Assembly (NCBI RefSeq): GCF_004801375.1
Contig: NZ_SSNZ01000007.1
Location: forward strand, 62,001 to 126,000
Length of the DNA stretch: 64,000 nucleotides
Source: Flavobacterium supellecticarium
GTDB taxonomy: Bacteria > Bacteroidota > Bacteroidia > Flavobacteriales > Flavobacteriaceae
Reading direction: 5' to 3'
Shown here one piece after another: positions 53,263-62,649 of this stretch; the first letter of the stretch is position 1, and each line of letters opens with the position of its first letter. Under the pieces are notes generated by a model, which worked only from the letters and a program-made list of their open reading frames with translations, had not been told where the DNA came from and made no database searches. A program made the translations under genes and the position numbers.

Positions 53263-54163
53263 GTTCTTTGGTTAACTGAATATGATGCGTAGCGTTGAGG
53301 TCGTCGTATTTCCGGTTTAAAGTATCAATGATTCTTTTCTGGAAATTGGACGGATGGTGTTTGGATACTCTTTTTGATGACTTGAAAGCAATTGAAAATT
53401 CGGAAGCCAGTTTTCTTTCAAATTTTAATTTCCAAAACCAAAAAGTAGTTCTAAAGGTCAACTGTTCTATTTTGCGCCCCATCCAACCGGATAATAAACG
53501 TTCGAAAGCCGCTGTTATTTTTTTCTTTTTTATCGGACGGATACTATCGTTATCCGTTCGGGTTTTATTTGGGAAAAAGGAATGTACCCATTGGTTGCTT
53601 TCAAAAAAAGCAATGAGTTTCTCTTTTCCGTATAGCGGAATTAAAGTTACAATTTCTGTAGCCGTAAAACGATTTTTTTCTTCAATTTCCAGATTGTCTG
53701 CCGTGATAAAATAATTCACGCAGAAATATTTTTTTGAATTAAAGAGAAATAATTTTTTGTACAGTACCAGACACGTTCGGCAAATCCATAAATAACCGGG
53801 TTTACTGATGATAAAAAAATCGATGTCGGAGTTACTGTCAAAATAACCTTTGGACAACGATCCGGATATGGCTACTCCTTCAACAAATGGAAACCAGGAA
53901 GAAATAAATTGTGCTTTTTTTTGTGCTTTTTCCAAAGCTTTTTCCGCATTTCGATTACCGGTTTCCCTGCGTTGGATGTGTTCGGTGGTTAGGTTGGTGT
54001 GATAATAGCTATCGGTTTTGATGATAATACCTTGTTGTAGAGCCTGCTCGATTTCGCGGTCAAAATCCGTCCGATTCTCATGATCGGAGAAGGAATAGAC
54101 TTCCTCTAATTTTAAAGGATGGTTGAAAATAGAGAAATAAAGAATCGGCTTTAATATCTTCAA
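53255..54163 (-). CDS. Nucleotidyltransferase-domain protein, first gene of the locus
   Basis: A 302-residue protein with a Pol-beta-type nucleotidyltransferase motif GVAISGSLSKGYFDSNSDIDFFII (in part): GSxSKG then SDIDF, with two catalytic Asp. An N-terminal winged-helix-like 50 residues (ILKPILYFSIFNHPLKLEEVY) precede it, and about 150 C-terminal residues are helical. Start appears to be TTG at 54163. Size and context argue against a simple MNT antitoxin. It opens the overlapping gene run with the radical SAM proteins, implying an activation step on a nucleotide or small substrate. Confidence 0.8.
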   Translation of the reverse strand: MKILKPILYFSIFNHPLKLEEVYSFSDHENRTDFDREIEQALQQGIIIKTDSYYHTNLTTEHIQRRETGNRNAEKALEKAQKKAQFISSWFPFVEGVAISGSLSKGYFDSNSDIDFFIISKPGYLWICRTCLVLYKKLFLFNSKKYFCVNYFITADNLEIEEKNRFTATEIVTLIPLYGKEKLIAFFESNQWVHSFFPNKTRTDNDSIRPIKKKKITAAFERLLSGWMGRKIEQLTFRTTFWFWKLKFERKLASEFSIAFKSSKRVSKHHPSNFQKRIIDTLNRKYDDLNATHHIQLTKEHV

Positions 54164-54288
54164 AACAAAAGATTTTGCTATTAATAAAAGGTCAGATTGG
54201 ACGATTTAAAATTAGCAAAATCTTTGGATTGATATTAAATTTTTATAAATATGATATAAAAAGATATAACAAATTGTTTTTTAAATGA

Positions 54289-57138
54289 TTAATGCGCCTG
54301 AAGCCAGTCTTTTCCGTGTCCTAGCTCCACTTCCAGCGGAACATCCAGTTTAAAAGCTTCTTCCATTTCGTGTTTAATCATAGGCTGAATGCGTTCCAGT
54401 TCGCTGTTGTGAACGTCAAACACAAGCTCATCGTGTACCTGTAGCAACATCTTACTTTTCCAGTTTTCGGCGATCAATCGTTTGTGAATATTGATCATGG
54501 CGATTTTGATGATGTCGGCAGCACTTCCTTGTATCGGAGCGTTAACCGCATTTCGCTCGGCCGCTCCACGTACTACAGCATTGGCGGAGTTGATGTCTTT
54601 TAAATAACGACGGCGACCTAATACCGTTTGCACATAACCGTGCTCGCGCGCCCATTCCATTTGTTCCTGGATATAGGCTTTAAGTCTCGGATAGGTTTGG
54701 TAGTAGGCGTCGATTAATTCTTTACTTTCCGAACGGCTTAACGACGTTTGGTTACTCAATCCGAAGGCCGAAACGCCATAGATGATTCCGAAGTTTACTG
54801 TTTTGGCATGGCTACGTTGTTCGCGGGTTACGGCTTCCAACGGTACGTTAAATACTTTGGCTGCGGTGGAGGCGTGAATGTCTTCGCCATTTTGGAACGA
54901 CTTGATCATGTTCGGTTCTCCGCTTAATGCGGCGATAATGCGAAGCTCTATCTGCGAGTAATCGGCAGAAACCAAGGTGTAGTTTTCATCACGGGCAATA
55001 AATGCTTTCCGGATCTGGCGACCTCGTTTGGTTCTGATCGGAATGTTTTGCAGGTTCGGATTGTTCGAACTTAAACGACCGGTTGCAGCAACAGTTTGCA
55101 TATAATCGGTATGGACGCGTTGTGTGGCTTTGTCGACCTGAGTCGGCAACGCATCGATATAGGTGTTTTTTAATTTAACCAACTGACGCCAGTCGAGAAT
55201 ACTCTGAACAATCTCGTGTTCGTTGGCCAGATAACTCAAAACTTCTTCGCCGGTTGCATACTGACCGGTTTTGGTTTTTTTCTGTTTGGCGCCACCAATT
55301 TTTAATTTGTCGAATAGGATATCTCCCAATTGTTTTGGTGAGGCCAGATTAAAATGTTCTCCGGCAATTTCGTAGATTTTTTGTTCCAGGGTTTTGATTT
55401 CAATTTCCATATCCTTAGATAAGGATTTCAGGAAGTCAACATCCAGTCGGATACCTTCACGTTCCATATCGGCCAATACGGCTACCAATGGAATTTCGAT
55501 ATCTTCGAAAAGCTTTTTCGTTCCGGTTTTGTCGAGTTTTTCCGAAAAAAGCGCTTTTAATTGTAGCGTAACATCGGCATCTTCAACGGCATATTCCTTG
55601 ATGTCTTCCAAGGCGACATCGCGCATCGATTTCTGATTTTTTCCTTTTTTACCAATCAGTGTTTCGATGGATTTTGGAGCGTATTTTAAATAGGTTTCGG
55701 ACAAGACATCCATGTTATGACGCATATCCGGATTGATCAGATAATGCGCAATCATGGTATCGAATAAACGACCTTTAACCGTAACGCCGTAATTGGCCAG
55801 TACTTTCAGGTCGTATTTTAGGTTTTGTCCTATTTTGAGGATGGTTTCGTTTTCGAAAAACGGTAGTAGTTTTTCCAATACGGCTTTGGCTTCTTCCTGA
55901 TTGTCCGGGAACGGAACATAAAAGCCTTTTCCTTTTTCGTAGGAGAAAGCGATTCCTACCAGTTCGGCATGTAAAGCATCCAGACCGGTTGTTTCGGTGT
56001 CAAAACAAACTTCCGGTTGCTGTAACAGGTTTTGAACCAACAAACGGATTCCTAAATCACCTTGTACAATCTGGTAATTGTGACTGGTGGTTTCCAGCGT
56101 ATCGTAAAAGCTGTTGTGTGTACTTGTGGTTGCTACCTGACCGTCGTCAAATAAAGACGTCTGGTCTTCGTTTTTCGCTGTTTTCCGTGTTTTGGATACG
56201 GTAGAAGCGGAAGGCTCCAGATTGTTGGTGTTAATCTCGTCAAACTCGGAACCGTCTGCAAAAAGTTTATCAAACTGTTCTTGCATTCTACGGAATTCCA
56301 GTTCCTGGAAAATGGCTTCGGTTTTGGCTACATCCGGACGGGATAATTCGAAGTCTTTTTCGTCGAATTGCACCGGACAATCCAGTAATATTGTGGCCAG
56401 CGTTTTGGATAATATCCCTTTGTCGGCATTGGCCTCGATGTTTTCTTTCATTTTACCTTTTAGCTCGTGTGTATTGGCCAAAAGGTTTTCCATCGATCCG
56501 TATTCTCTTAATAATTTTTTTGCGGTTTTTTCGCCCACACCCGGAAGTCCCGGAATGTTGTCTACGGCATCACCCATCATTCCCAAAAAGTCGATCACCT
56601 GTTCGGGCCGTTCAATTTCGAATTTTTCCAATACCTGCGGAACACCCCAGATTTCAATGTCATTACCCATACGTGCCGGCCGGTACATAAAAATATTTTC
56701 GGATACCAACTGAGCAAAGTCTTTATCGGGTGTAACCATATAGACCGTATAGCCTTCTTTTTCGGCTTGTTTGGCCAACGTTCCGATAAGGTCGTCGGCT
56801 TCATAACCCGGTAATTCCATAATCGGAATGTGCATGGCCTTCAGGATTTCCTGAATATACGGAACGGCTATTTTGATCGCCTCCGGTGTTTCGTCGCGGT
56901 TGGCTTTGTATTCGGGGAACATTTGGCTTCTGAGTTCGCTTCCTCCTTTGTCGAAGGCAACGGCCAGATAACCGGGCTTTTCTCTTTTAATCACATCCAT
57001 CAGGGAATTCATAAATCCCATAATGGCCGACGTATCCAATCCTTTGGAGTTGATGCGCGGGTTTTTGATAAAGGCATAATACCCACGAAAGATCAGTGCG
57101 TAGGCATCCAGTAGAAAAAGGCGTTTTTGTTGTGACAT
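54289..57138 (-). CDS. polA: DNA polymerase I
   Basis: A 949-residue PolA. The 5' nuclease domain (about 1-290: LFLLDAYALIFRGYYAFI in part, DAVDNIPGLPGVGEKTA in part), the 3'-5' exonuclease (about 345-530) with CFDTETTGLDALHAELVG (DxE retained, so proofreading is likely active), and the polymerase domain (about 560-949) with SADYSQIELRIIAA motif A, FGIIYG motif B and LQVHDELVFDV motif C. Length is normal. Monocistronic and divergent from the two-component genes. Confidence 0.98.
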   Translation of the reverse strand: MSQQKRLFLLDAYALIFRGYYAFIKNPRINSKGLDTSAIMGFMNSLMDVIKREKPGYLAVAFDKGGSELRSQMFPEYKANRDETPEAIKIAVPYIQEILKAMHIPIMELPGYEADDLIGTLAKQAEKEGYTVYMVTPDKDFAQLVSENIFMYRPARMGNDIEIWGVPQVLEKFEIERPEQVIDFLGMMGDAVDNIPGLPGVGEKTAKKLLREYGSMENLLANTHELKGKMKENIEANADKGILSKTLATILLDCPVQFDEKDFELSRPDVAKTEAIFQELEFRRMQEQFDKLFADGSEFDEINTNNLEPSASTVSKTRKTAKNEDQTSLFDDGQVATTSTHNSFYDTLETTSHNYQIVQGDLGIRLLVQNLLQQPEVCFDTETTGLDALHAELVGIAFSYEKGKGFYVPFPDNQEEAKAVLEKLLPFFENETILKIGQNLKYDLKVLANYGVTVKGRLFDTMIAHYLINPDMRHNMDVLSETYLKYAPKSIETLIGKKGKNQKSMRDVALEDIKEYAVEDADVTLQLKALFSEKLDKTGTKKLFEDIEIPLVAVLADMEREGIRLDVDFLKSLSKDMEIEIKTLEQKIYEIAGEHFNLASPKQLGDILFDKLKIGGAKQKKTKTGQYATGEEVLSYLANEHEIVQSILDWRQLVKLKNTYIDALPTQVDKATQRVHTDYMQTVAATGRLSSNNPNLQNIPIRTKRGRQIRKAFIARDENYTLVSADYSQIELRIIAALSGEPNMIKSFQNGEDIHASTAAKVFNVPLEAVTREQRSHAKTVNFGIIYGVSAFGLSNQTSLSRSESKELIDAYYQTYPRLKAYIQEQMEWAREHGYVQTVLGRRRYLKDINSANAVVRGAAERNAVNAPIQGSAADIIKIAMINIHKRLIAENWKSKMLLQVHDELVFDVHNSELERIQPMIKHEMEEAFKLDVPLEVELGHGKDWLQAH

Positions 57139-57272
57139 GATATATGCTATTTGCTTGTAAAAATACGGAATCCGATATTGATACGATCGAAATTCCTATG
57201 GAAATTTATGTGACCGCTTGTCGGGCGATTCCGATTATTCTGTACTTTTAATTGGTTTTAACCTTGTTACCT

Positions 57273-57947
57273 ATGAATATCATTATCGTAGAAGATCATG
57301 ACGAACTGGCTCGGGAAATAGTAACCTACCTCAGCAGCGTGGGCCATTTTTGTAAAATAAAACAAAGTTGTCGGGAAACATTGGAGGAGATCGACCGAAA
57401 TCCCTATGACCTGATGTTGCTCGATCTGGGCTTGCCGGATGGCGACGGATTGGATTTGCTAAAAGTGGTTCGGAAAGAATACAATAAAATGGGGGTGATT
57501 GTGATTACGGCCCGCGGGGAACTGGACGACCGGATTAGCGGGTTTCAGCTTGGTGCCGATGATTATCTGACCAAGCCTTTTGCACTGACCGAACTCGGTG
57601 CGCGTATTTTTGCCGTAGTCCGACGAATGCATGGGTTTACTTTAAATGAGTTGAGCATTCACGGATTTAGTATTCAATTACAGGATTATAAGGTAAAACA
57701 TGGCGAAAATGCCATAGCACTGACCAAAAAAGAGTTTGATGTTTTTCAGTATCTCGTACTGAATAAAAACCGGGTGGTGACCCGATTGCAGTTAACCGAA
57801 CACCTTTGGGGCGATATTCTGGAATTGAATGCCGATTCGAATTTTATCGATGTACACGTCCGGAATCTGCGGAAAAAACTGGAACATTATGAAAAACTGG
57901 ATTGGTTTGAAACCGTTCGGAATGTCGGATATCGTATCAATGAATAA
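57273..57947 (+). CDS. OmpR-family response regulator
   Basis: A 225-residue regulator with a receiver domain (IIIVEDHDELAREIV, acceptor in DLMLLDLGLPDGDG, TARGELDDRISG, TKPF) and a winged-helix DNA-binding domain (ALTKKEFDVFQYLVLN, HVRNLRKKL, WFETVRNVGYRI). Start ATG 57273 gives MNIIIVED. It is 3 bases before the sensor kinase gene. It is a likely binder of the direct repeat at 59315. Confidence 0.95.
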   Translation: MNIIIVEDHDELAREIVTYLSSVGHFCKIKQSCRETLEEIDRNPYDLMLLDLGLPDGDGLDLLKVVRKEYNKMGVIVITARGELDDRISGFQLGADDYLTKPFALTELGARIFAVVRRMHGFTLNELSIHGFSIQLQDYKVKHGENAIALTKKEFDVFQYLVLNKNRVVTRLQLTEHLWGDILELNADSNFIDVHVRNLRKKLEHYEKLDWFETVRNVGYRINE

Positions 57948-57950
57948 CAG

Positions 57951-59288
57951 ATGAAATTTAAACACCAGGTAGCCGTTTTTAGTATTCTGACCCGAATCGT
58001 ACTGATCGTGGTTTTGTGGTTTGTATTGCCGGTATTGGTCGAAAAAGTAGTCTTCCGGCATATCACAACCAGTCTGCTGGAAAAGAAAGAGAAGTTTATC
58101 CGGAATCTCGATAATGAAGAAATCACGAATTTCCTTTCGGATAACAGTATGGACGATACCTATGCCAGTTTTTCAAAGCTACATAGTGAATTTTTGCAAT
58201 TGTCGCGATTGCCTGATAATCAGCTTGTAAAGCAGCATACGGTTTTTGTAACCGAACCCCGGATCATCGAAAAAGAAGAAAACGAATACCGGATTTTACA
58301 GTATTTCTTTAAATATGGAGGAAAATCGTATCTGTTGGAAATCGGAAATAACCTCGCGCAGGTAAAAGACCTGTATTTTGTGATCCGTTTTTTTACGGTT
58401 GCCGTTTTGATCGGATTGGTTGTGCTTACATTTTTACTGGAAGCTTTTTATATCGATTACCTGCTTCGGCCGTTTTATAAGATTATTGATCTGAAAATCC
58501 GGCATATCGATAATCCGGAAACCTATAATAAGACTGTGATTCAGACGCACTCGGATGATTTTAAAGAATTGGATCTGGCGCTGAATCAGATGATGGAACG
58601 GATGCAGGATGTGATCCGGAAAGAAAAACAGTTTATAGCCAATGTTTCGCACGAATTGCTAACACCGATCGCGATTCTGAAAAACCGATTTGAAAACCTG
58701 TTACAAAATGATTCGATCAATGATGAAGGACAGGAGAAAATTGTAAGTTCCCTCCGGACTCTGGACAATCTGAAAAAGATTATCAATAACCTGTTGCTGA
58801 TTTCAAAAATCGAACACCACAAATTCCTGTCGGATGAAACCATTGTATTGCGGGAATTACTGGATGAATTGCTGGAAGAGCTCGACGACCGGATTAAAGA
58901 TCGTGAAATTACCGTGGTTTCGGAATTACAACATGACTATCGTTTTATGGGAAACCGAACCCTGATGCATATTTTGTTGTTTAATTTGTTGGGAAATGCG
59001 ATTAAATATAACCGGAAAGCAGGACGAATTGTGTTGGCCGATGGTTTTAAAAACGGTATGTATTGGTTGTCGGTAACCGATACCGGACAAGGAATTCCGG
59101 CGGATCAGATGGAAACCTTGTTCGATCGTTTTACGCGAATTAATTTACAAGTGGAAGGACAAGGGCTTGGTTTGGCCATTGCCAACAGTATTTCCCGTTT
59201 CCATAATTGCAGTATCGAGGTGCACTCGGTTGTGGACGAGGGAAGTACGTTTACGATTCGTTTTCAATCACCGGAAAAAGCCAATTAA
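57951..59288 (+). CDS. Sensor histidine kinase, partner of the OmpR regulator
   Basis: A 445-residue kinase with two membrane segments (about 10-32 and 146-168), a periplasmic sensor of about 110 residues, then HisKA (ANVSHELLTPIAIL, His near residue 230), N-box LLFNLLGNAIKYN, G1 DTGQGIPADQ and F/G2 FTRINLQVEGQGLGLAIANS (in part). It has a short HAMP-like linker. The signal sensed is not deducible. Second gene of a two-gene operon. Confidence 0.94.
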   Translation: MKFKHQVAVFSILTRIVLIVVLWFVLPVLVEKVVFRHITTSLLEKKEKFIRNLDNEEITNFLSDNSMDDTYASFSKLHSEFLQLSRLPDNQLVKQHTVFVTEPRIIEKEENEYRILQYFFKYGGKSYLLEIGNNLAQVKDLYFVIRFFTVAVLIGLVVLTFLLEAFYIDYLLRPFYKIIDLKIRHIDNPETYNKTVIQTHSDDFKELDLALNQMMERMQDVIRKEKQFIANVSHELLTPIAILKNRFENLLQNDSINDEGQEKIVSSLRTLDNLKKIINNLLLISKIEHHKFLSDETIVLRELLDELLEELDDRIKDREITVVSELQHDYRFMGNRTLMHILLFNLLGNAIKYNRKAGRIVLADGFKNGMYWLSVTDTGQGIPADQMETLFDRFTRINLQVEGQGLGLAIANSISRFHNCSIEVHSVVDEGSTFTIRFQSPEKAN

Positions 59289-59314
59289 ATGTTAAAATTC
59301 CAAACGAGGTATAA

Positions 59315-59350
59315 TCTTCATTTTGTCTTCATTTTCAGCTGGTAACTTTG
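59315..59350 (+). promoter_or_regulatory. Direct-repeat operator and promoter of small secreted peptide
   Basis: TCTTCATTTTG (59315-59325) and TCTTCATTTTC (59326-59336) are an 11-base tandem direct repeat, the spacing used by OmpR-family dimers. Immediately downstream TAACTTTG (59343-59350) fits the -7 box, and TTTG (59322-59325) lies 17 bases upstream within the repeat. This suggests control of the next gene by the neighbouring regulator; inference. Confidence 0.55.
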
Positions 59351-59381
59351 ACTCATAAATTAATCATTAAACTTTGAAATC

Positions 59382-59552
59382 ATGAAAAAATTAATGTTAG
59401 TTGCTGTGATGGTAGTGTCAACAGCAATGGCTTTCGCTCAAACAGCACCTGCAAAAACAGTTACCACTAAAAAACATCAGCATCGTGCTAAAACCGAAGT
59501 AAAAGCAGAACCTAAAAAAGGGGATGCGAAAATGGATAACCAAAAAAAATAG
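59382..59552 (+). CDS. Small secreted Lys/Ala/His-rich peptide
   Basis: A 56-residue ORF: signal peptide MKKLMLVAVMVVSTAMAFAQ, then a mature part of about 36 residues rich in Lys, Ala and His (VTTKKHQHRAKTEVK, then MDNQKK). No known family recognised. It lies 93 bases after the sensor kinase and has its own promoter with a direct repeat. Function could be envelope stress or metal related; only charge and His content hint at this. A terminator follows. Confidence 0.68.
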   Translation: MKKLMLVAVMVVSTAMAFAQTAPAKTVTTKKHQHRAKTEVKAEPKKGDAKMDNQKK

Positions 59553-59564
59553 TCAAAAAATAGC

Positions 59565-59593
59565 AAGAGGCCGGTGATCAACCGGCCTCTTTT
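59565..59593. terminator. Bidirectional terminator
   Basis: Stem AAGAGGCCGGT/ACCGGCCTCTT, loop TGATCA, T-run both sides; lies between the small peptide and the convergent type IX-secreted protein. Confidence 0.88.
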
Positions 59594-59618
59594 ATTTCAG
59601 GTGTTTGCTTGCACCTTA

Positions 59619-62219
59619 TTATTGCTTTACAATTTTTTGCGAATAGGTTTCGCCATTTTTGGTTTGTATCTGTATGATATAAATACCGCTGGCCATATCA
59701 GACATATTGATCACATTCGATTGGGTGGTCAATACCTGTTGTCCTATCGCGTTAAATAGTTTTACCGTAATGTCCGTCTGAGTAGTGGCAATTGTTACCT
59801 GCAAACGCGTCGGATTCGGGTAAATGTTGAATTTTGTTTTCAGATTGTCGTTTAAGCCAAGTGCTGCAGTGGCTTTTAAACAACGTACTGAAGCGCCTTG
59901 TCCTCTTGGACCTCCTGCTGCCGGATTGGTAATAGCAGTACTGAAATAGAAATATTTCGCTCCGCTTGTACTTGTGGTACGGCTCCAGTAATAACCACGT
60001 ACTCCGGTAAAGTTAAAGTTTCCTGTAGTGTCTCTGTTTCCGCCTACGGTTAATTTTAAATTACTGTCATAGGCTTTTGATGGGGAAGAGATCCATTCTT
60101 TTTCAACGATTAATTCCCAGTCGGTTTGAGACGGCATTTTCCATCCTTCTCCTAAAGCGCGACATGGATCACATCCGTCTGTTGCGGTAACAGCGACTGG
60201 TGTTGTAGCACTCCAGGTATCGGTAATCTGATTGGTGTTCCACCATGTTGGTGATGATGTAAAATAGTTTGCATTTCCTACTCCGATACCGGTTGGGTTG
60301 TTATTCGCCGGTGATGTGGCTGTAGTCGCAGTACGCAATTGATGTCCATCGTCCCAACGCCCCCATTGAAATAGATCACCAAAAGCGTTCGCGTCTGTTG
60401 ATGATGTGGCTACAGCCGGGCTTCCTAAGTTTTGTTGTAACCAGATATTTCTGTCGGCACCACGTACCGTAGTATAGGTTACCGTTTGTCCCTGATACGT
60501 AAAGGTAACACAACCCACATCGCCTATGGCTTGTCCCGGTTCCTGATTGCAAACGGTACTAGTTTCGATCGTAAGCGTGTAATCTTCCGTTTGTCCGGCT
60601 CTTAAAGTCGTGTCACATGGATCGGTAATGGTATTGGGTGCATTCGGATTGCTCAACGCGGCTACATTCGTATTTTTAATGATTCGCATTTTGACCGTTC
60701 CGTTAGTAGCCGTTGCCGGGATTGTTATATTGGCGGTAACCGTATTGGCATTGGCCGGATTCGCCGGAGCTAACTGACCGATGTAAAATCCCTCGCCGGC
60801 ATCGTTAAAGTTTCCGTTTCCGTTAAAGTCGATATAAACCATGACATCACTTGGGAAAGAACTGGAAGGTCCTTTAACCGCTATCGGATAGGTTTGTCCT
60901 TTTGTTATGGTAGCACTAATGCTTGAAAAATCCTCATAAGTCGGTGTCGTTCCCGATTGGAATGATGATGGATTGTTAATGCTCCCAAAAGACACATTGG
61001 TGATCATATTGCTATCGGCATTGTACTGATAGGTTGGCGTACAATTCTGAACACTGTTGTTAGTATAAAGAACGGCCGAAGCAACATCATTTTCTTTATA
61101 ACCCATCAAAAAGATATCGGTATCACCGTCGTTATCATAATCGAAAACCAAAGCACGCGATAGGGTTACGGCTGTTAAAAGGTTGGCGTTTTCAACGTCC
61201 AGTACAAACTCGCCCAAACCGTTGTTACGGTAGAATAAGGCTTTGTTGTCGCCATCGGCATTGGATCCCAGAGTAAGGATATCCAGATCGCCGTCGTTAT
61301 CGTAATCTACAAAACGAGAACTACCATAATAGGTTCCGATAAAGGAAGCGCCTATTGGAGTGAAATGTGCCGTACCATTGTTGATATAGGCCGTTAATGT
61401 CGGTTCAAAAGAATCGCTCATTCCGGATAATAACACATCCGGATGACCGTCATCATTGATATCGGCAGTATCAATCGAAGAGAAATAAACATTGTCTAAT
61501 CCGCTGCTATGTCCGATAAACGTTCCGTCTCCCTGATTCAGGTAGAATTTGGTTTCCGGAACATAAGCATTGGTATAACCGGTTATGAGTATATCCGGAA
61601 AACCATCCGAGTTGGCATCAAATACTTTTACAGCACTAAAATAGGTTCCGGAAAGTACGTTAGGCGATACGGTAAATGTGCCGGTGTTGCCGTTTTGCAG
61701 GTAAATGGTCGATACTTTGTCGCCACTGTCCAACATTCCGTTAACCAGAATGTCCATATCGCCGTCTTTGTCAAAGTCGACAATTTCTATAGCACCGTAA
61801 ATCGTTGGTAAAATGTTTTCCACTGTTGCTTTTGTAAAGGTATTGTCGCCGTTTCCGTAGTAAATCTCAAAAACCTGCTCGTCGGTATCCGTCCGGGTTC
61901 CGGTTATTGCAAAATCAAGACGCCCGTCATTGTTGATGTCGCCGGTTCCTATCGCCGAATATAGGATCTGAGTAAATGCTGTTGTCGTGTTCGGAACATA
62001 GATCCCGTTTTGGTTTACATACAAAGCAGTATGCCCGGTGTAACCCGGAAGTGCACCGGATACAATAATCTCTTTTATTCCATCGCCATTAAAGTCGGCT
62101 GCCACGCAATCCCCATAGAAAGCTCCGGTAAAAGCCGAGCTGTTTGGGATGAGTAATTGCGCGTTACAATCCACCTGTGCCATGGAAAATAGCGTAATTA
62201 GTAAGTATAGTTTCTTCAT
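59619..62219 (-). CDS. Secreted FG-GAP/FISUMP protein with type IX sorting domain
   Basis: An 866-residue secreted protein. Signal MKKLYLLITLFSM to CNAQ; seven or so FG-GAP/VCBS repeats with DFNGDGIKE, DINNDGRLDF, DFDKDGDMDI, DANSDGFPDI, DINDDGHPDV, DYDNDGDLDI (calcium-binding DxDxDG type, period about 50 residues, residues 25-390); a GEVED-like beta domain (about 395-545: MVYIDFNGNGNFNDAGEGF in part); a FISUMP-like region (about 550-790, WLQQNLG, GWKMPSQTDWE); and a C-terminal sorting domain of about 70 residues (FNIYPNPTRLQVTI, NMSDMASGIYIIQI, KIVKQ end). Exported by the type IX system used in gliding bacteria. Confidence 0.93.
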   Translation of the reverse strand: MKKLYLLITLFSMAQVDCNAQLLIPNSSAFTGAFYGDCVAADFNGDGIKEIIVSGALPGYTGHTALYVNQNGIYVPNTTTAFTQILYSAIGTGDINNDGRLDFAITGTRTDTDEQVFEIYYGNGDNTFTKATVENILPTIYGAIEIVDFDKDGDMDILVNGMLDSGDKVSTIYLQNGNTGTFTVSPNVLSGTYFSAVKVFDANSDGFPDILITGYTNAYVPETKFYLNQGDGTFIGHSSGLDNVYFSSIDTADINDDGHPDVLLSGMSDSFEPTLTAYINNGTAHFTPIGASFIGTYYGSSRFVDYDNDGDLDILTLGSNADGDNKALFYRNNGLGEFVLDVENANLLTAVTLSRALVFDYDNDGDTDIFLMGYKENDVASAVLYTNNSVQNCTPTYQYNADSNMITNVSFGSINNPSSFQSGTTPTYEDFSSISATITKGQTYPIAVKGPSSSFPSDVMVYIDFNGNGNFNDAGEGFYIGQLAPANPANANTVTANITIPATATNGTVKMRIIKNTNVAALSNPNAPNTITDPCDTTLRAGQTEDYTLTIETSTVCNQEPGQAIGDVGCVTFTYQGQTVTYTTVRGADRNIWLQQNLGSPAVATSSTDANAFGDLFQWGRWDDGHQLRTATTATSPANNNPTGIGVGNANYFTSSPTWWNTNQITDTWSATTPVAVTATDGCDPCRALGEGWKMPSQTDWELIVEKEWISSPSKAYDSNLKLTVGGNRDTTGNFNFTGVRGYYWSRTTSTSGAKYFYFSTAITNPAAGGPRGQGASVRCLKATAALGLNDNLKTKFNIYPNPTRLQVTIATTQTDITVKLFNAIGQQVLTTQSNVINMSDMASGIYIIQIQTKNGETYSQKIVKQ

Positions 62220-62649
62220 GATAATTTTGAATAAGTTGGCACAAAGTTATTTATTTAGATTAAATAAAAATAACAGACTGGTTTTTTTGATAGTATTTAA
62301 GATTTTTGGCAGGCGGAGTTTCGAAATGCTAAAAAAATTAACGATTGATTTGTGTAGTGAAAAAAAATAACGGTAATAAATTTAGTTTGTCTAAAGGGGC
62401 TTGTTTGAAATATAACAGCATATGGCCTATTTGTAATATTCCTGAATATCGGAATGCTTTCAAAAGATAGGGTGTAAGTGGGTTTTGTTGCTTTATGTGA
62501 TGTCTTTTTGTGAAAGTAGTGCTAATAAATTTTTTTAGGTGTTAATTTTTTGGTTTTTGTAGTGTTAAATTTAGTTTTCTGATGTTGTTTTTTGTTAGGA
62601 TGTAGTATTTTTAGTTGCAATAAACAACTACCCCCCAAATTTATCCTCT
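62220..62649. other. 430-base intergenic region with divergent promoters
   Basis: AT-rich gap between divergent genes. A TAACTTTG box (minus strand, 62249-62242) could serve the FG-GAP gene. On the plus side a long T-rich stretch precedes AACAACTACCCCCC near 62628, with no clear TAnnTTTG. No ORF longer than the divergent genes and no repeat was recognised. Confidence 0.45.

Noticed and set aside
53255..54163. MNT-type antitoxin or toxin-antitoxin module
   Set aside because: The nucleotidyltransferase motif is present, but there is no HEPN partner, the protein is 302 residues with extra domains, and it overlaps biosynthetic genes.
56192..56713. 173-codon plus-strand frame inside polA
   Set aside because: Ser/Pro-rich translation antisense to conserved PolA domains with no start signals; treated as a shadow.
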